From positions 1-21,260 of the forward strand of contig CAIPBN010000135.1 of NCBI GenBank assembly GCA_903863315.1: a stretch of 21,260 bases of DNA, read 5' to 3'. The position numbers and the translations under genes were made by a program. The notes beneath the pieces were generated by a model that was not told the DNA's origin, searched no databases, and saw only the letters and a program-made list of their open reading frames with translations. This document shows positions 1 through 7,824 of the stretch, one piece after another. The DNA comes from an uncultured Verrucomicrobiota bacterium. GTDB lineage: Bacteria > Verrucomicrobiota > Verrucomicrobiia > Limisphaerales > SXTU01. The stretch's first letter is position 1; each line of letters starts with the position of its first letter.

Positions 1-121
1 GATGTGGAGCAAATCCGCCGCCGGGGAGACCAATGAGTTTGCCCCAGTTTCCAATCTCCGTGTGCCGGCTTCCTGCTGCTGGGAGCGTTTCGTCAACGGG
101 GTTGCACTGGGAGATGAGTGA
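1..121 (+). CDS. possible C-terminal end of an upstream gene (partial)
   Basis: The second reading frame is open from the left edge to a TGA at 119-121, about 39 codons, with roughly two thirds G/C at third positions, as expected of coding DNA here. It would end 30 bases before pelD, so it could be the tail of the preceding pel gene. The short peptide shows no family motif. Two other readings exist: frame 1 ends at 34-36 and frame 3 stays open to about 172. The call is therefore tentative. Confidence 0.3.
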   Translation, partial: MWSKSAAGETNEFAPVSNLRVPASCCWERFVNGVALGDE

Positions 122-151
122 CTGGAGCTGCCTTGGAGTTTTGCGCTGCCG

Positions 152-1621
152 ATGGACTTCCTGAACAAACTCGCGCCCAAGCACGGCTGGATCGACCTCA
201 CCGTCATTGCCGGGCTGCTGCTGATTGTGAACGGGTTCTTCGCGCCGCGGGATTTTGGGTGGCTGCATTTGCACCCGACCCCCTGGCTGCTGTTGCCGGT
301 GCTCATGGGCTGCCGCTACGGCTTTGGGTCCGGCATGGCGGGGGCCGCTGTGGCCGGGCTGGTGGTGACGATTGGGTTCTTCCAACAGGCCGAGGTGCAT
401 GCTCCGAACTCGCTCGCCCAGGCCCAAAGCGTGCTGGAGAAGCGGAACAATCAGGTGGCTATCGTCGTGCTGGACGGCCGCCCCGTCACGAGCCGGCCGT
501 CGCTGCAAAACCAGCAGCTCGACGTGCTCGTGGGCGTGTTGCTGCGGCAGCACGGGTATTTGTTCGCCGCCCTGTTTGCGGCCGGCGGCATCTGCGGCCA
601 GATTCAACGCGGCTTCCGCTCCCGTGAAATCCTGGTCACTGCCCAGGCGGAGCGCGCCTCCGAACGGCTCAAACGGCTGGACACCGACCTGTTCCTGCTG
701 CGCGAGGCCAAGGCGGAGCTTGAACGCATGCTCGCCACGCGCGACGCGGAGTTGTCCACGCTGGACGCGGAGATCCGCCGCCTGTTTGACAGCGAGGGCG
801 ACGAGTTGTGGCAGGACATCCTGCTGCTGCTGAACCGTCAGGCCCGGGTCACCGATGCGGCCGTTTACAAGCTGGCGGACGGTGGCCAGACGCTCGTGCG
901 CGCGGGGCTGATTGGCGGCTCCAAGTCGCTCGGCCAGCGGCTCAACACCAAGGATGTGGAGATGGTGGGGCTGGCGCTGCGGAGCAAGTCGGCGGTTACC
1001 ATCCCGGAATTTTGGGAACGGGCGGCGGTCGAGCAGCGCGATTACCTCATGGTGGTGCCCGTTTTCGATTCCAGCGAGAAGCCGCTGGCCGTGCTCATCG
1101 TCACCGGGATGCCCTTCATCTCGCTGACCAAGAAGACCGTTTATCTCATCGCGCTCATCTGCCGCTGGGCGGCGCGCGTGGCCGAGGTCGAGGCGCAAGC
1201 GAGCACCACCAGCCGGGTGATTGAAGGCATCGAAGGCCAGCGCGTGTTCACCGAGCAGTTCTTCCGGCAGAACGTCCAGCTCGCCTTCGACTCTGCGAGA
1301 CAGCATGGCCTGCCGTCGGCGGTGGTGCTGTTCACCGCCGCGCGGTTGCCCAAGTCCAAGCAGGCCCGACTCGTGGCGCTCATCATGGCCAACATCCGCG
1401 GGGGCGATTTCCCGGCCGAAATCAACCTGCCGATTCCGCATCTGGCCGTGCTGCTGCCGCTCTGCGGCGAGCGCGGCGTGGGGATCTTCTCCGAGCGCAT
1501 CCTCGCCGCCTGCCGCAAGGACACGGAAATCGGCGCGCACCTCCAGTCACACGTCGTCAATCTGGACACCGTGACGAGTCTGGAGCAGCTCTGGACTGAC
1601 CTGACCCGGCATGTGGCGTGA
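152..1621 (+). CDS. pelD: PelD-like c-di-GMP receptor of Pel polysaccharide synthesis
   Basis: This 489-residue protein has the full PelD layout. Four hydrophobic segments lie at about residues 14-31, 44-60, 61-79 and 133-152. A charged coiled-coil-like stretch follows at about 165-215, then a GAF-like domain at about 215-345 and a degenerate GGDEF-like domain at about 360-485. No GGDEF active-site motif is visible, but R416-G-G-D419 matches the RxxD inhibitory-site motif by which Pseudomonas PelD binds cyclic di-GMP. In characterised Pel systems PelD is an inner-membrane receptor that activates polymer synthesis together with PelE, PelF and PelG. The gene is followed by pelE and pelF in canonical order, which supports the call strongly. 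Length is close to the roughly 455 residues of the Pseudomonas protein. ATG 152 is chosen because the first membrane segment follows directly; the Shine-Dalgarno signal is weak. Binding of c-di-GMP here is inferred from the motif. Confidence 0.85.
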   Translation: MDFLNKLAPKHGWIDLTVIAGLLLIVNGFFAPRDFGWLHLHPTPWLLLPVLMGCRYGFGSGMAGAAVAGLVVTIGFFQQAEVHAPNSLAQAQSVLEKRNNQVAIVVLDGRPVTSRPSLQNQQLDVLVGVLLRQHGYLFAALFAAGGICGQIQRGFRSREILVTAQAERASERLKRLDTDLFLLREAKAELERMLATRDAELSTLDAEIRRLFDSEGDELWQDILLLLNRQARVTDAAVYKLADGGQTLVRAGLIGGSKSLGQRLNTKDVEMVGLALRSKSAVTIPEFWERAAVEQRDYLMVVPVFDSSEKPLAVLIVTGMPFISLTKKTVYLIALICRWAARVAEVEAQASTTSRVIEGIEGQRVFTEQFFRQNVQLAFDSARQHGLPSAVVLFTAARLPKSKQARLVALIMANIRGGDFPAEINLPIPHLAVLLPLCGERGVGIFSERILAACRKDTEIGAHLQSHVVNLDTVTSLEQLWTDLTRHVA

Positions 1622-1785
1622 CCCGCAAGCGCTTTGTTGGGGCCTGACCGGGCGAAGTCCGGCGTTTGCGCCGTTGCTGGCTGGCGGTTCCACCTCTTCC
1701 TCCCTTGGCTGCTAAACGCAAATCAAGTCCGCCGGCTGAAGCGCCGCCAAGTGCCAGCCCGGAGCCGGTTTCTGGCTGGCGCTCG

Positions 1786-2778
1786 ATGTTGAACCTCGCG
1801 GCGGTGCCCGGGGCAGTTCTCGGTGTCGTGCTGGAGACGCTGTCCGTGCGGGCCTTGCTGGCGGCCGAGCCTTCGGCCGGGGCGGTGCTGGGCTGGCACC
1901 TGCTCGCTTTGATCTGCGCGGTGCCGGCCCTGCGGCTGGCGTTTCCAGAAACTTACCGCCAGTTGTCGTGGACGTTTGGCGCGCTGGTAGTGGGGGCGGC
2001 CCTGCCGCTGCCTTTGGTGGGTCCGTTGTTTCTGGCGTGTTACCGGCTGCTGCTGCTGCTGGAACCGGCGCAAAATGTGGACACGAAGTATGTGCTGGGC
2101 ACCACCCAGTATCTGACCTTGCCCCGTTACGACTTGGACCCGGATATGGCCCCGCGCTCCGTCACTGAGATTCTCAACGGCAAGGACAACGTCGCCCGCC
2201 GTGCCGCCATCCTGGCCTTGCGCGTGGTCGAGCCGAAGAAGTCGCTGCCGCTCCTGCAAAAGGCGATTCAGGACAGTGACGAGCAGGTGCGCCTGCTGGC
2301 CCAGACCCAGTTCAACCAGATCATCGCTGGGCTGGAAGGCCGGGTGAAAGTGCTCGAAGCCGGCCTGGCCGTGCCGCCGCGTCACTTGAACAAGCTGCTG
2401 CCGTTGGCCGAGCAGTATCACGAGCTGGTGTATCTCGGGCTGGCCACCGACGAGACCCAGACCATCTATCTCGGGCGCGCGCTGGAGTTGCTGGAGGAGG
2501 CGATCCAACTGGCGCCGGAGCATACCCCGACTCGCTTCCTCCTCGTGAAATGCGCGCTCAAGTCCGGGCGCATCGACCAAGCGCGGGCGGCCATCGAGTT
2601 CCTGCGCAAGAAGGGCTGGCAGCCGGAGGTGCTCGTCCCTTGGGAGGCGGAAATCGCCTTCCTGGAGCGCGATTGGCCCAAGCTGTCCACGACGCTCCAG
2701 CAGTTGGAGCTCACGGGCACCACCCCTGGCGTGCTGCGGGGGGCAACCGACTTCTGGCTCCTGCCCGCCAAAGGCTGA
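1786..2778 (+). CDS. pelE: PelE-like membrane protein with helical repeats
   Basis: The protein begins with two or three hydrophobic segments within the first ~90 residues. A soluble part rich in helical repeats follows: a HEAT-like stretch around the segment reading ARRAAILAL, then TPR-like helices toward the C-terminus. PelE of Pseudomonas has the same plan (membrane segments, then TPRs, about 329 residues) and partners PelD in the inner-membrane synthase complex. Position between pelD and pelF is the strongest evidence. The frame is open further upstream to TTG codons at 1705 and 1666. ATG 1786 is preferred because it gives 330 residues and puts the first membrane segment at the N-terminus, but no start has a clear Shine-Dalgarno site. 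If 1705 is used, a Pro/Ser/Lys-rich cytosolic leader is added. PelE is poorly conserved in sequence, so the name rests on architecture and context. Confidence 0.7.
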   Translation: MLNLAAVPGAVLGVVLETLSVRALLAAEPSAGAVLGWHLLALICAVPALRLAFPETYRQLSWTFGALVVGAALPLPLVGPLFLACYRLLLLLEPAQNVDTKYVLGTTQYLTLPRYDLDPDMAPRSVTEILNGKDNVARRAAILALRVVEPKKSLPLLQKAIQDSDEQVRLLAQTQFNQIIAGLEGRVKVLEAGLAVPPRHLNKLLPLAEQYHELVYLGLATDETQTIYLGRALELLEEAIQLAPEHTPTRFLLVKCALKSGRIDQARAAIEFLRKKGWQPEVLVPWEAEIAFLERDWPKLSTTLQQLELTGTTPGVLRGATDFWLLPAKG

Positions 2779-2781
2779 ACG

Positions 2782-2886
2782 ATGCGCATTTCTCCGCTTG
2801 CTCGAAATCCTGTTCCTGCACCCCGCACGGGCGCAGCCGACAGGTTCATCCTGACGCGCAAGGGTGGCCGGGGGATCGACCGATGA
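2782..2886 (+). CDS. 34-codon reading frame linking pelE to pelF
   Basis: An ATG lies three bases after the pelE stop and opens 34 codons that end in TGA at 2884-2886, sharing the ATGA at 2883-2886 with the pelF start. The predicted peptide is basic and shows no recognisable domain. Tight spacing at both ends suggests it could carry ribosomes across the 104-base gap and couple pelF translation to pelE. It could equally be a chance frame. No homolog is recognised. Confidence 0.3.
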   Translation: MRISPLARNPVPAPRTGAADRFILTRKGGRGIDR

Positions 2887-4532
2887 AACCCGCCCCCAAA
2901 CCTGAACCGGTTGCGGACGTGACGCTCTTTCTGGAGGGCACGTATCCTTACGTGCTGGGCGGAGTCTCCTCGTGGGTGGACCAGATCATCAAGGGCCTGC
3001 CGGAGCTGAAGTTCTCCCTGTTTTACATCGGCGCAAAGCACGACCCCAACGCCAAACGGCATTACAAGCTGCCGGACAACGTGCTGACGCTGAAGGAGGT
3101 CTATCTCCATCAGGAACTGTCCCGGCGCGAACAAAAGCGCCGGCGCATTCCCGCCGAGCTGCGGCTCGCGCTCTACGATTTGCTGGGCAGGTTCTATCTC
3201 GCCAAGACCGAGGCCGAACGCATGGCGTCCTTCTGGGCCGCGCTGGATGCGTTGCAGGAAGTGGAGACACGGTTCCGCTTCGGCAACCTGCTCCGCGACC
3301 GCGAGGTGTGGGACATTCTCGTGGAGGCCTACGAGGAGTTCTGCCCCGACGAGTCTTTCATTGATTACTTTTGGACCGTGCGCTTTCTGCACCTGCCCTT
3401 GTGGAACCTCTGGAAGGCGCGCGACCTCGTGCCGCCCGCCCGCGTGTATCACAGTGTTTCGGCTGGCTACGCGGGCTTCATCGGCGCGGTCACCGCCCGG
3501 CGGCGGCATGCGCCCTATTTCATCACGGAGCACGGCATCTACACCAAGGAACGCATCGCCGAGATCAGCCAGGCTGACTGGATCTACGAGCCGGACCGCT
3601 TCCAGATCAACTTCAGCGAGGGCCTCGGCAAGCTGAAGCAGATGTGGATCAACCTCTTCATGTTCCTAGGGCAGGTGGCCTACGATCAGTCCGCGAAAAT
3701 CATCACCCTCTATTCCGGCAATGCCGCGACCGAGGTGGAGTTCGGGGCCGATCCGAAGAAGATTTCCATCATCCCCAACGGCATCGAGCCCACGCGCTTC
3801 AATGCCATTTACGACCAGCACATGGCCCGCTGGCAGACCAATCCCGAGAAGAAATACGTCGGCTTCATCGGTCGGGTGGTGCCCATCAAGGATGTGAAGA
3901 CCCTGCTGCGCGCCGCCCGCGTGGTGTGCGAGCGGATGCCGGAGGTGGAGTTCCTCATCGCCGGTCCCTACGCCGAAGACCCAATCTACTTCGACGAGTG
4001 CCAGAAGATCGTGAAGCTCCTGCACATTGAGGAGAAGGTGCACTTCCTCGGCATGAGCAAGATCATGGACGTGCTCCCGCGCATGGACGTGCTGGTGCTC
4101 ACCAGCATCAGTGAGGGCCTGCCGCTCGTCGTGCTGGAAGGCATGGCCGCCGGCAAGCCCAACGTGTGCAGCGACGTCGGCGCGTGCCGCGAACTCCTGT
4201 TCGGCCGGACGCCGCCGGACAAGGCACTGGGCCGCGCCGGCCGGCTCACGAAGATCATGTCCCCCGCCGAGACGGCCCACGCGCTCATCGCCATCCTCTC
4301 GAACCCCGAGACCTGCGTGAAGATGGGCGTGGCCGGCCGCAAACGCGCCGAGCAGTTCTACAGCATGACGGCAATGCTCGGGGACTACCGGGGCCTTTAC
4401 GATGAACTGGCCGGCAAGAAGCCGCCGACCCGCACTCAGTCAGTCCCTGCGCCAATCGCCCCGATAGCGGCAACCCTGGCTCCAGCCCCCACCAACGCGC
4501 CGTCCCCGCGCCGTCCGAAAGGCCTTCCGTGA
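2883..4532 (+). CDS. pelF: PelF-like GT4 glycosyltransferase
   Basis: PelF is the cytosolic GT4-family glycosyltransferase that uses UDP-sugars to build the Pel polymer of N-acetylgalactosamine- and glucosamine-type sugars at the inner membrane. This 549-residue protein carries the family's N-terminal signature (EGTYPYVLGGVSSWV, residues 18-32). The C-terminal domain contains GRVVPIKDVKT and then the EX7E pair E411/E419 inside SEGLPLVVLEG, all typical of PelF. A Pro/Ala-rich tail of about 35 residues ends the protein and looks dispensable. The frame is open far upstream into pelE. ATG 2883 is chosen because the conserved PelF N-terminus starts just after it, a GGGGGA Shine-Dalgarno-like run lies about 8 bases upstream, and it makes an ATGA overlap with the preceding small frame. 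It is the best-supported pel gene here. Confidence 0.93.
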   Translation: MKPAPKPEPVADVTLFLEGTYPYVLGGVSSWVDQIIKGLPELKFSLFYIGAKHDPNAKRHYKLPDNVLTLKEVYLHQELSRREQKRRRIPAELRLALYDLLGRFYLAKTEAERMASFWAALDALQEVETRFRFGNLLRDREVWDILVEAYEEFCPDESFIDYFWTVRFLHLPLWNLWKARDLVPPARVYHSVSAGYAGFIGAVTARRRHAPYFITEHGIYTKERIAEISQADWIYEPDRFQINFSEGLGKLKQMWINLFMFLGQVAYDQSAKIITLYSGNAATEVEFGADPKKISIIPNGIEPTRFNAIYDQHMARWQTNPEKKYVGFIGRVVPIKDVKTLLRAARVVCERMPEVEFLIAGPYAEDPIYFDECQKIVKLLHIEEKVHFLGMSKIMDVLPRMDVLVLTSISEGLPLVVLEGMAAGKPNVCSDVGACRELLFGRTPPDKALGRAGRLTKIMSPAETAHALIAILSNPETCVKMGVAGRKRAEQFYSMTAMLGDYRGLYDELAGKKPPTRTQSVPAPIAPIAATLAPAPTNAPSPRRPKGLP

Positions 4533-4594
4533 TGAGCAAGACGCCGCCGCCTTGGAGCGCAGCCGGGGGAGCTGCGGTTGAGCAAGGCTGCTAG
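4532..4594 (+). other. 20-codon reading frame overlapping the pelF stop (possible pelG remnant position)
   Basis: The pelF stop TGA shares its last base with an ATG at 4532 (TGATG), the usual sign of translational coupling to a next gene. The frame closes after 20 codons with TAG at 4592-4594, and its peptide has no PelG feature. pelG follows pelF in canonical loci, so this may be what remains of that junction after a deletion or insertion, or simply a chance frame. Confidence 0.3.
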
Positions 4595-4610
4595 GCTGCC
4601 TTTCCCTCGT

Positions 4611-5183
4611 GTGAAGAAGAACCGCCTGAAATGCCCTGCGACGCCGGAAGAGTTCTTCACCACCGTGGACACGGAGTTCGGCTTCCTCGTTTCTGAGAAT
4701 GGCTATCAGCGAGTGGTTCCCTCTGACCAGCCCTTCACGGTTGAGTATCGGCGCGGCACGCTTTGTATTCGCGTCTCCGGCGTCAGTTACGGCTTCGGTG
4801 CTTGCCTGCAATTTTTCGTCGATGGCGAGTCTCTACCCCTTTGGGTGGTGATGACCAAACTCACAGTGCGCAAGGCAGAGCTGACAGACAAGCCGCAGTT
4901 GGACGCGTTGCGCGAGTATGCGTGGCGGTTGAGGCACGAATGCTCCGCCCTTGTTGCCGGTGACTTTGCGGAGGTGGAGAGGACTCGTGAGGCTGTCCGC
5001 GAGAAGCAGCGGCAAATTGAAGCAGCGCGACAAGCTGACAAACGCGGACGGTTCTTCAGCATCGCCGATAAGCTTTTCCGTGCTCACCAGTTCGCAGAGT
5101 GCGTGACCCACTTGCAGCAGAGTCCATACGAGTTGAGCGAGACTTGGAAGGCACGGTTTGAGTATGCTCAACGGCACACTTAA
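4611..5183 (+). CDS. hypothetical protein, ~190 residues
   Basis: This encodes a soluble protein that I cannot assign to a family. The N-terminal half (about residues 1-90) is mixed in character, with an aromatic- and valine-rich core (EFGFLVSENGY, then VEYRRG and VSYGFGACLQFFVDG). The C-terminal half is a charged, probably helical region with the Glu/Arg/Gln-rich stretch EVERTREAVREKQRQIEAAR, possibly coiled coil. There is no signal peptide or membrane segment. Codons end in A or T more often than in the surrounding genes, which hints at acquisition from elsewhere. It sits where pelG would be expected and is flanked downstream by an imperfect inverted repeat. The start is uncertain: GTG 4611 is preferred, and a TTG at 4578 in the same frame would add 11 residues. 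Nothing links it functionally to Pel synthesis. Confidence 0.6.
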   Translation: MKKNRLKCPATPEEFFTTVDTEFGFLVSENGYQRVVPSDQPFTVEYRRGTLCIRVSGVSYGFGACLQFFVDGESLPLWVVMTKLTVRKAELTDKPQLDALREYAWRLRHECSALVAGDFAEVERTREAVREKQRQIEAARQADKRGRFFSIADKLFRAHQFAECVTHLQQSPYELSETWKARFEYAQRHT

Positions 5184-5196
5184 CCACGCGGCGCTA

Positions 5197-5301
5197 GTCG
5201 CTGGGTGTCGTGCCCGCGCTTCGCGCTAGGCCATTTTCATCTGTATTCCCTTTGTGACTTCCTGAATAGCCCCCTCGAAATCCCCATCCGACACCAGCGA
5301 C
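5197..5301. repeat. imperfect inverted repeat in the intergenic gap
   Basis: GTCGCTGGGTGTCG at 5197-5210 is matched on the opposite strand by CGACACCAGCGAC at 5289-5301, with one unpaired base. The arms enclose about 78 bases of relatively AT-rich DNA between the hypothetical gene and the serine hydrolase gene. It could be a structured RNA leader, a small non-autonomous element or a protein-binding region. No target-site duplication or transposase is evident. Confidence 0.4.
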
Positions 5302-5308
5302 CAATATC

Positions 5309-6448
5309 ATGAAGCCCACCCTGTTCCTCCCGCTCTTCCTTGCCACGCTGCACGCAGTCGTCGCCGCTTCGCCCATCGCTGACGCGTTAAAACCCTTCGT
5401 CGAGAAGGAAGAGCTGGCCGGAGCCGTCGCACTCGTGGCGAACAAGGACAAGGTGCTCGCCGTCGAGGCCGTCGGTTTCGCTGACCGTTCGACCAAACGG
5501 CCCATGAAGACTGATGCGCTCTTCTGGATTGCCTCGCAGACCAAGCCCATCACCGGCACCGCGCTGATGCTGCTCGTGGATGAAGGCAAGCTGACGCTCG
5601 ACGACGCGGTGGAGAAATACCTGCCCGAGTTCACGGGCCAGAAAGTCGTGGACGGCAAGAATCCCGACGGCTCCCCCATCCTCAAAACTCCCGCCCACCC
5701 CATCACCGTTCGCGAAATCCTCAACCACACCAGCGGCCTGCCGTTCAAGTCCAAGGCCGAGGAACCCACCCTCGACATCCTCCCGCTGCGCGATGCCGTC
5801 CGCAGCTACGCCGCCGCGCCGCTGGGCTCCGAGCCGGGCACGAAATACCTCTACTCCAACTGCGGCATCAACACCGCCGGCCGGCTCATCGAGGTCATCT
5901 CCGGCATGAGCTACGAGGCGTTCATGGATGCGCGCCTGTTCAAACCGCTGGGCATGAAGGACACCACCTTCTGGCCCACGAAGGAGCAGCTCACGCGCCT
6001 CGCCACGCCGCACAAGCCCAACGCCGCCAAGACCGGCCTCGAAACCAACGCCATCGTCTATCTCCGCTACCCGCTCGATGACCGCACCAAGCGATTCCCG
6101 ATGCCCGGCGGCGGTCTCTTCTCGACCGCGAGCGACGTCGCGAAGTTCTGCCAGATGGTGCTCAACGGCGGCGAGTTGAACGGCAAGCGCTATCTCTCCG
6201 CGAAGGCCGTGAAGGAAATGACCAGCCGCCAGACCCCTGCCGGCATGAAGGAAAACTACGGTGTCGGCTGGGCCACCGGCCCGACCTTCGGCCACGGCGG
6301 CGCGCTGGCCACGAACATGAACATTGACCCCGCGCGCGGCCTCGTTTTCGTCTGGCTCGTGCAGCACTCCGGCTTCCCCGGCGAGGGCAACAAGGCGCAG
6401 GGCGTCTTCAAGAAGACGGCGGAGGAGCTGTTTGGCAAGCAGCCTTGA
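5309..6448 (+). CDS. exported serine beta-lactamase-like hydrolase (class C / CubicO type)
   Basis: A hydrophobic signal peptide covers about residues 1-20. The mature part is a penicillin-binding-protein-like serine hydrolase of the beta-lactamase class C / esterase family. All three active-site motifs are visible and in order: S76-Q-T-K79 (nucleophile and general base), Y182-S-N184, and H329-G-G331. The length of 379 residues is normal. Family members include beta-lactamases, D-amino-acid peptidases and esterases, and the sequence alone does not tell which; in PVC bacteria such genes are numerous and mostly esterase- or peptidase-like. It stands alone on its strand, converging with the downstream glycosyltransferase gene. 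ATG 5309 begins directly at the signal peptide; no convincing Shine-Dalgarno site precedes it. Confidence 0.88.
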   Translation: MKPTLFLPLFLATLHAVVAASPIADALKPFVEKEELAGAVALVANKDKVLAVEAVGFADRSTKRPMKTDALFWIASQTKPITGTALMLLVDEGKLTLDDAVEKYLPEFTGQKVVDGKNPDGSPILKTPAHPITVREILNHTSGLPFKSKAEEPTLDILPLRDAVRSYAAAPLGSEPGTKYLYSNCGINTAGRLIEVISGMSYEAFMDARLFKPLGMKDTTFWPTKEQLTRLATPHKPNAAKTGLETNAIVYLRYPLDDRTKRFPMPGGGLFSTASDVAKFCQMVLNGGELNGKRYLSAKAVKEMTSRQTPAGMKENYGVGWATGPTFGHGGALATNMNIDPARGLVFVWLVQHSGFPGEGNKAQGVFKKTAEELFGKQP

Positions 6449-6474
6449 CGCTGCGGACTGCCAACCGTCGCGCT

Positions 6475-6494
6475 GTGGTGCGAACCTGCGCCAC
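6475..6494. terminator. hairpin between convergent genes, possible bidirectional terminator
   Basis: GTGGTGCG, a four-base loop AACC, then TGCGCCAC form an 8-base-pair stem with two G-T wobbles. It lies in the 50-base gap between the stops of two convergent genes. No T-run follows on either strand, so it would be an atypical terminator. Confidence 0.35.
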
Positions 6495-6498
6495 GCGG

Positions 6499-7824
6499 CT
6501 ACGAGCTTAGTTCACATTCCGAGTTCAAGCCTCTGAGGGAGCCAGCCGAGCGCCCGGCGGGGCAAATGAGCAGACCTGTGGGAGCAGGGTTGGAGGATGC
6601 TATTACAGCCGGAGCGGAGGCGGCTTGCACAGCCGGCTTCTGGAGGGCCGTGTAAACTTCCTCGATGTCCTGAATGATGCGTGGCCAGCCGAGCCGAAGG
6701 ACGGTTTGGCGCGCGCGATTTCGCAGTCGCGCGATTTCGCCGGACTGCGTCGCCAGGCTCTTCGCGAGATCACAGAACTGGCTGTTGTTTCCAGGCTGGG
6801 CCAACAGCCCATTCTCGCCCGAACGGATGAGCTCGCTGGCCGCCGCGTGATCGAAAGCCAGCACCGCCAAGCCGCTTGCCATCGCCTCGGGCGTCACGTT
6901 GCCGAAGGTTTCGGTGAGGCTTGGAAACAGGAAAACGTCTCCCGATGCGTAGTGGCGGGCCAAGTCCTCTCCTTTGCGGATGCCGGCGAAAACTGCGTTA
7001 GGGCAAAGCCGCTGCAATTCCTCGCGCGCCGGACCGTCGCCGACGAACACCAGCTTGCTGTCCGGGCGCACCTGCCGAATCCGCGCAAAGGCTGAGATCA
7101 ACACCGGAAGGTTCTTCTCCTCCGCGAGCCGGCCGACGTAGAGCACGGCCAAGGATTGCGGGGCAACTCCCCACGCATCGCGGAGGGCCATGCACCGCTT
7201 GGCCGGGTCGAATTGCCGCGTGTCCACGCCACGAGCCACGACACGCAGGTTCGTAAGTCCTTTCGCGGCCAGCTCGATGGCCAGTGCGCGCGTGGGCACC
7301 ATCGTGCAGCCGGTCCGGTTGTGGAACCACCGCAGATAACCCATGATGGGCCGGGCAAGCCAGCCCACTCCATAGTGCGCGCAGTAGGAGTGAAAGTTGG
7401 TGCGAAACTCGGAGGCCACTGGGAGGCCCAGTCGCCGCGCAGCCGCCAGCGCCGACAAACCCAGCGGCCCCTCGGTGACGATGTGAACCACGTCAGGCCG
7501 TTGGGCGCGCCAGAGTCGCGTGAGCCGGTTCATCGCCGGGAGTCCCATCTTGAGCTGCCCGTATTTCGGGATGGGCACCCCCGTGACAAACACTTCGCGC
7601 GGGCTTAAACCCGAAGATTGTCCGGCCGGCTCGCCTTGGCTCGGCCGGACAAGGGTGATTTCATGGCCTGCTTCGCCCAGCCCTTTGACCACTTTAGCGA
7701 TGGTCTGGGAGACGCCGTTGACTTCGGGCGGATAAGTCTCGGTGACGATGGCAAGGCGAAGCTGCTGTTTCCTGACTTGGTGGTTGGGCGGCATCGGTTG
7801 CTCCGCAGCGAAGGCGTCACTCAT
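6499..7824 (-). CDS. GT4 glycosyltransferase, alpha-mannosyltransferase-like
   Basis: This is a 441-residue GT-B fold enzyme. The N-terminal motif TETYPPEVNGVSQT resembles the GDP-mannose-dependent alpha-mannosyltransferase (MgtA/PimB-like) branch of GT4. The C-terminal nucleotide-sugar domain has LYVGRLAEEKN, FVGDGPAREEL and the EX7E pair E305/E313 in TETFGNVTPEAMASG. Enzymes of this branch act at the cytosolic membrane face on lipid acceptors, so a glycolipid product is plausible but not shown. A low-complexity tail of about 45 residues follows the catalytic domain. The frame extends upstream to 8010, but ATG 7824 is preferred because the conserved domain begins about 20 residues later and the upstream part lacks protein-like features. 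It diverges from the Mpo1-like gene and may belong with the lipid-type genes that follow. Confidence 0.85.
   Translation of the reverse strand: MSDAFAAEQPMPPNHQVRKQQLRLAIVTETYPPEVNGVSQTIAKVVKGLGEAGHEITLVRPSQGEPAGQSSGLSPREVFVTGVPIPKYGQLKMGLPAMNRLTRLWRAQRPDVVHIVTEGPLGLSALAAARRLGLPVASEFRTNFHSYCAHYGVGWLARPIMGYLRWFHNRTGCTMVPTRALAIELAAKGLTNLRVVARGVDTRQFDPAKRCMALRDAWGVAPQSLAVLYVGRLAEEKNLPVLISAFARIRQVRPDSKLVFVGDGPAREELQRLCPNAVFAGIRKGEDLARHYASGDVFLFPSLTETFGNVTPEAMASGLAVLAFDHAAASELIRSGENGLLAQPGNNSQFCDLAKSLATQSGEIARLRNRARQTVLRLGWPRIIQDIEEVYTALQKPAVQAASAPAVIASSNPAPTGLLICPAGRSAGSLRGLNSECELSS

Noticed and set aside
2550..2882. Upstream extension of the pelF frame into pelE
   Set aside because: The translated extension overlaps pelE coding sequence and has no PelF similarity; the conserved N-terminus begins after ATG 2883.
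2466..3533. Minus-strand frame of 355 codons across the pelE-pelF junction
   Set aside because: It overlaps two recognisable pel genes and shows no domain or credible start.
5309..6448. Antibiotic-resistance beta-lactamase
   Set aside because: The SxxK, YSN and HGG motifs fit the wider serine hydrolase family, which is mostly esterases and peptidases in environmental bacteria; there is no AmpR-type regulator or mobile context.
6712..6740. 13-base direct repeat (period 16) CGCGCGATTTCGC
   Set aside because: It lies inside the glycosyltransferase coding region, has only two copies, and encodes an Arg/Ala-rich helix; it does not look like an attachment site or an array.
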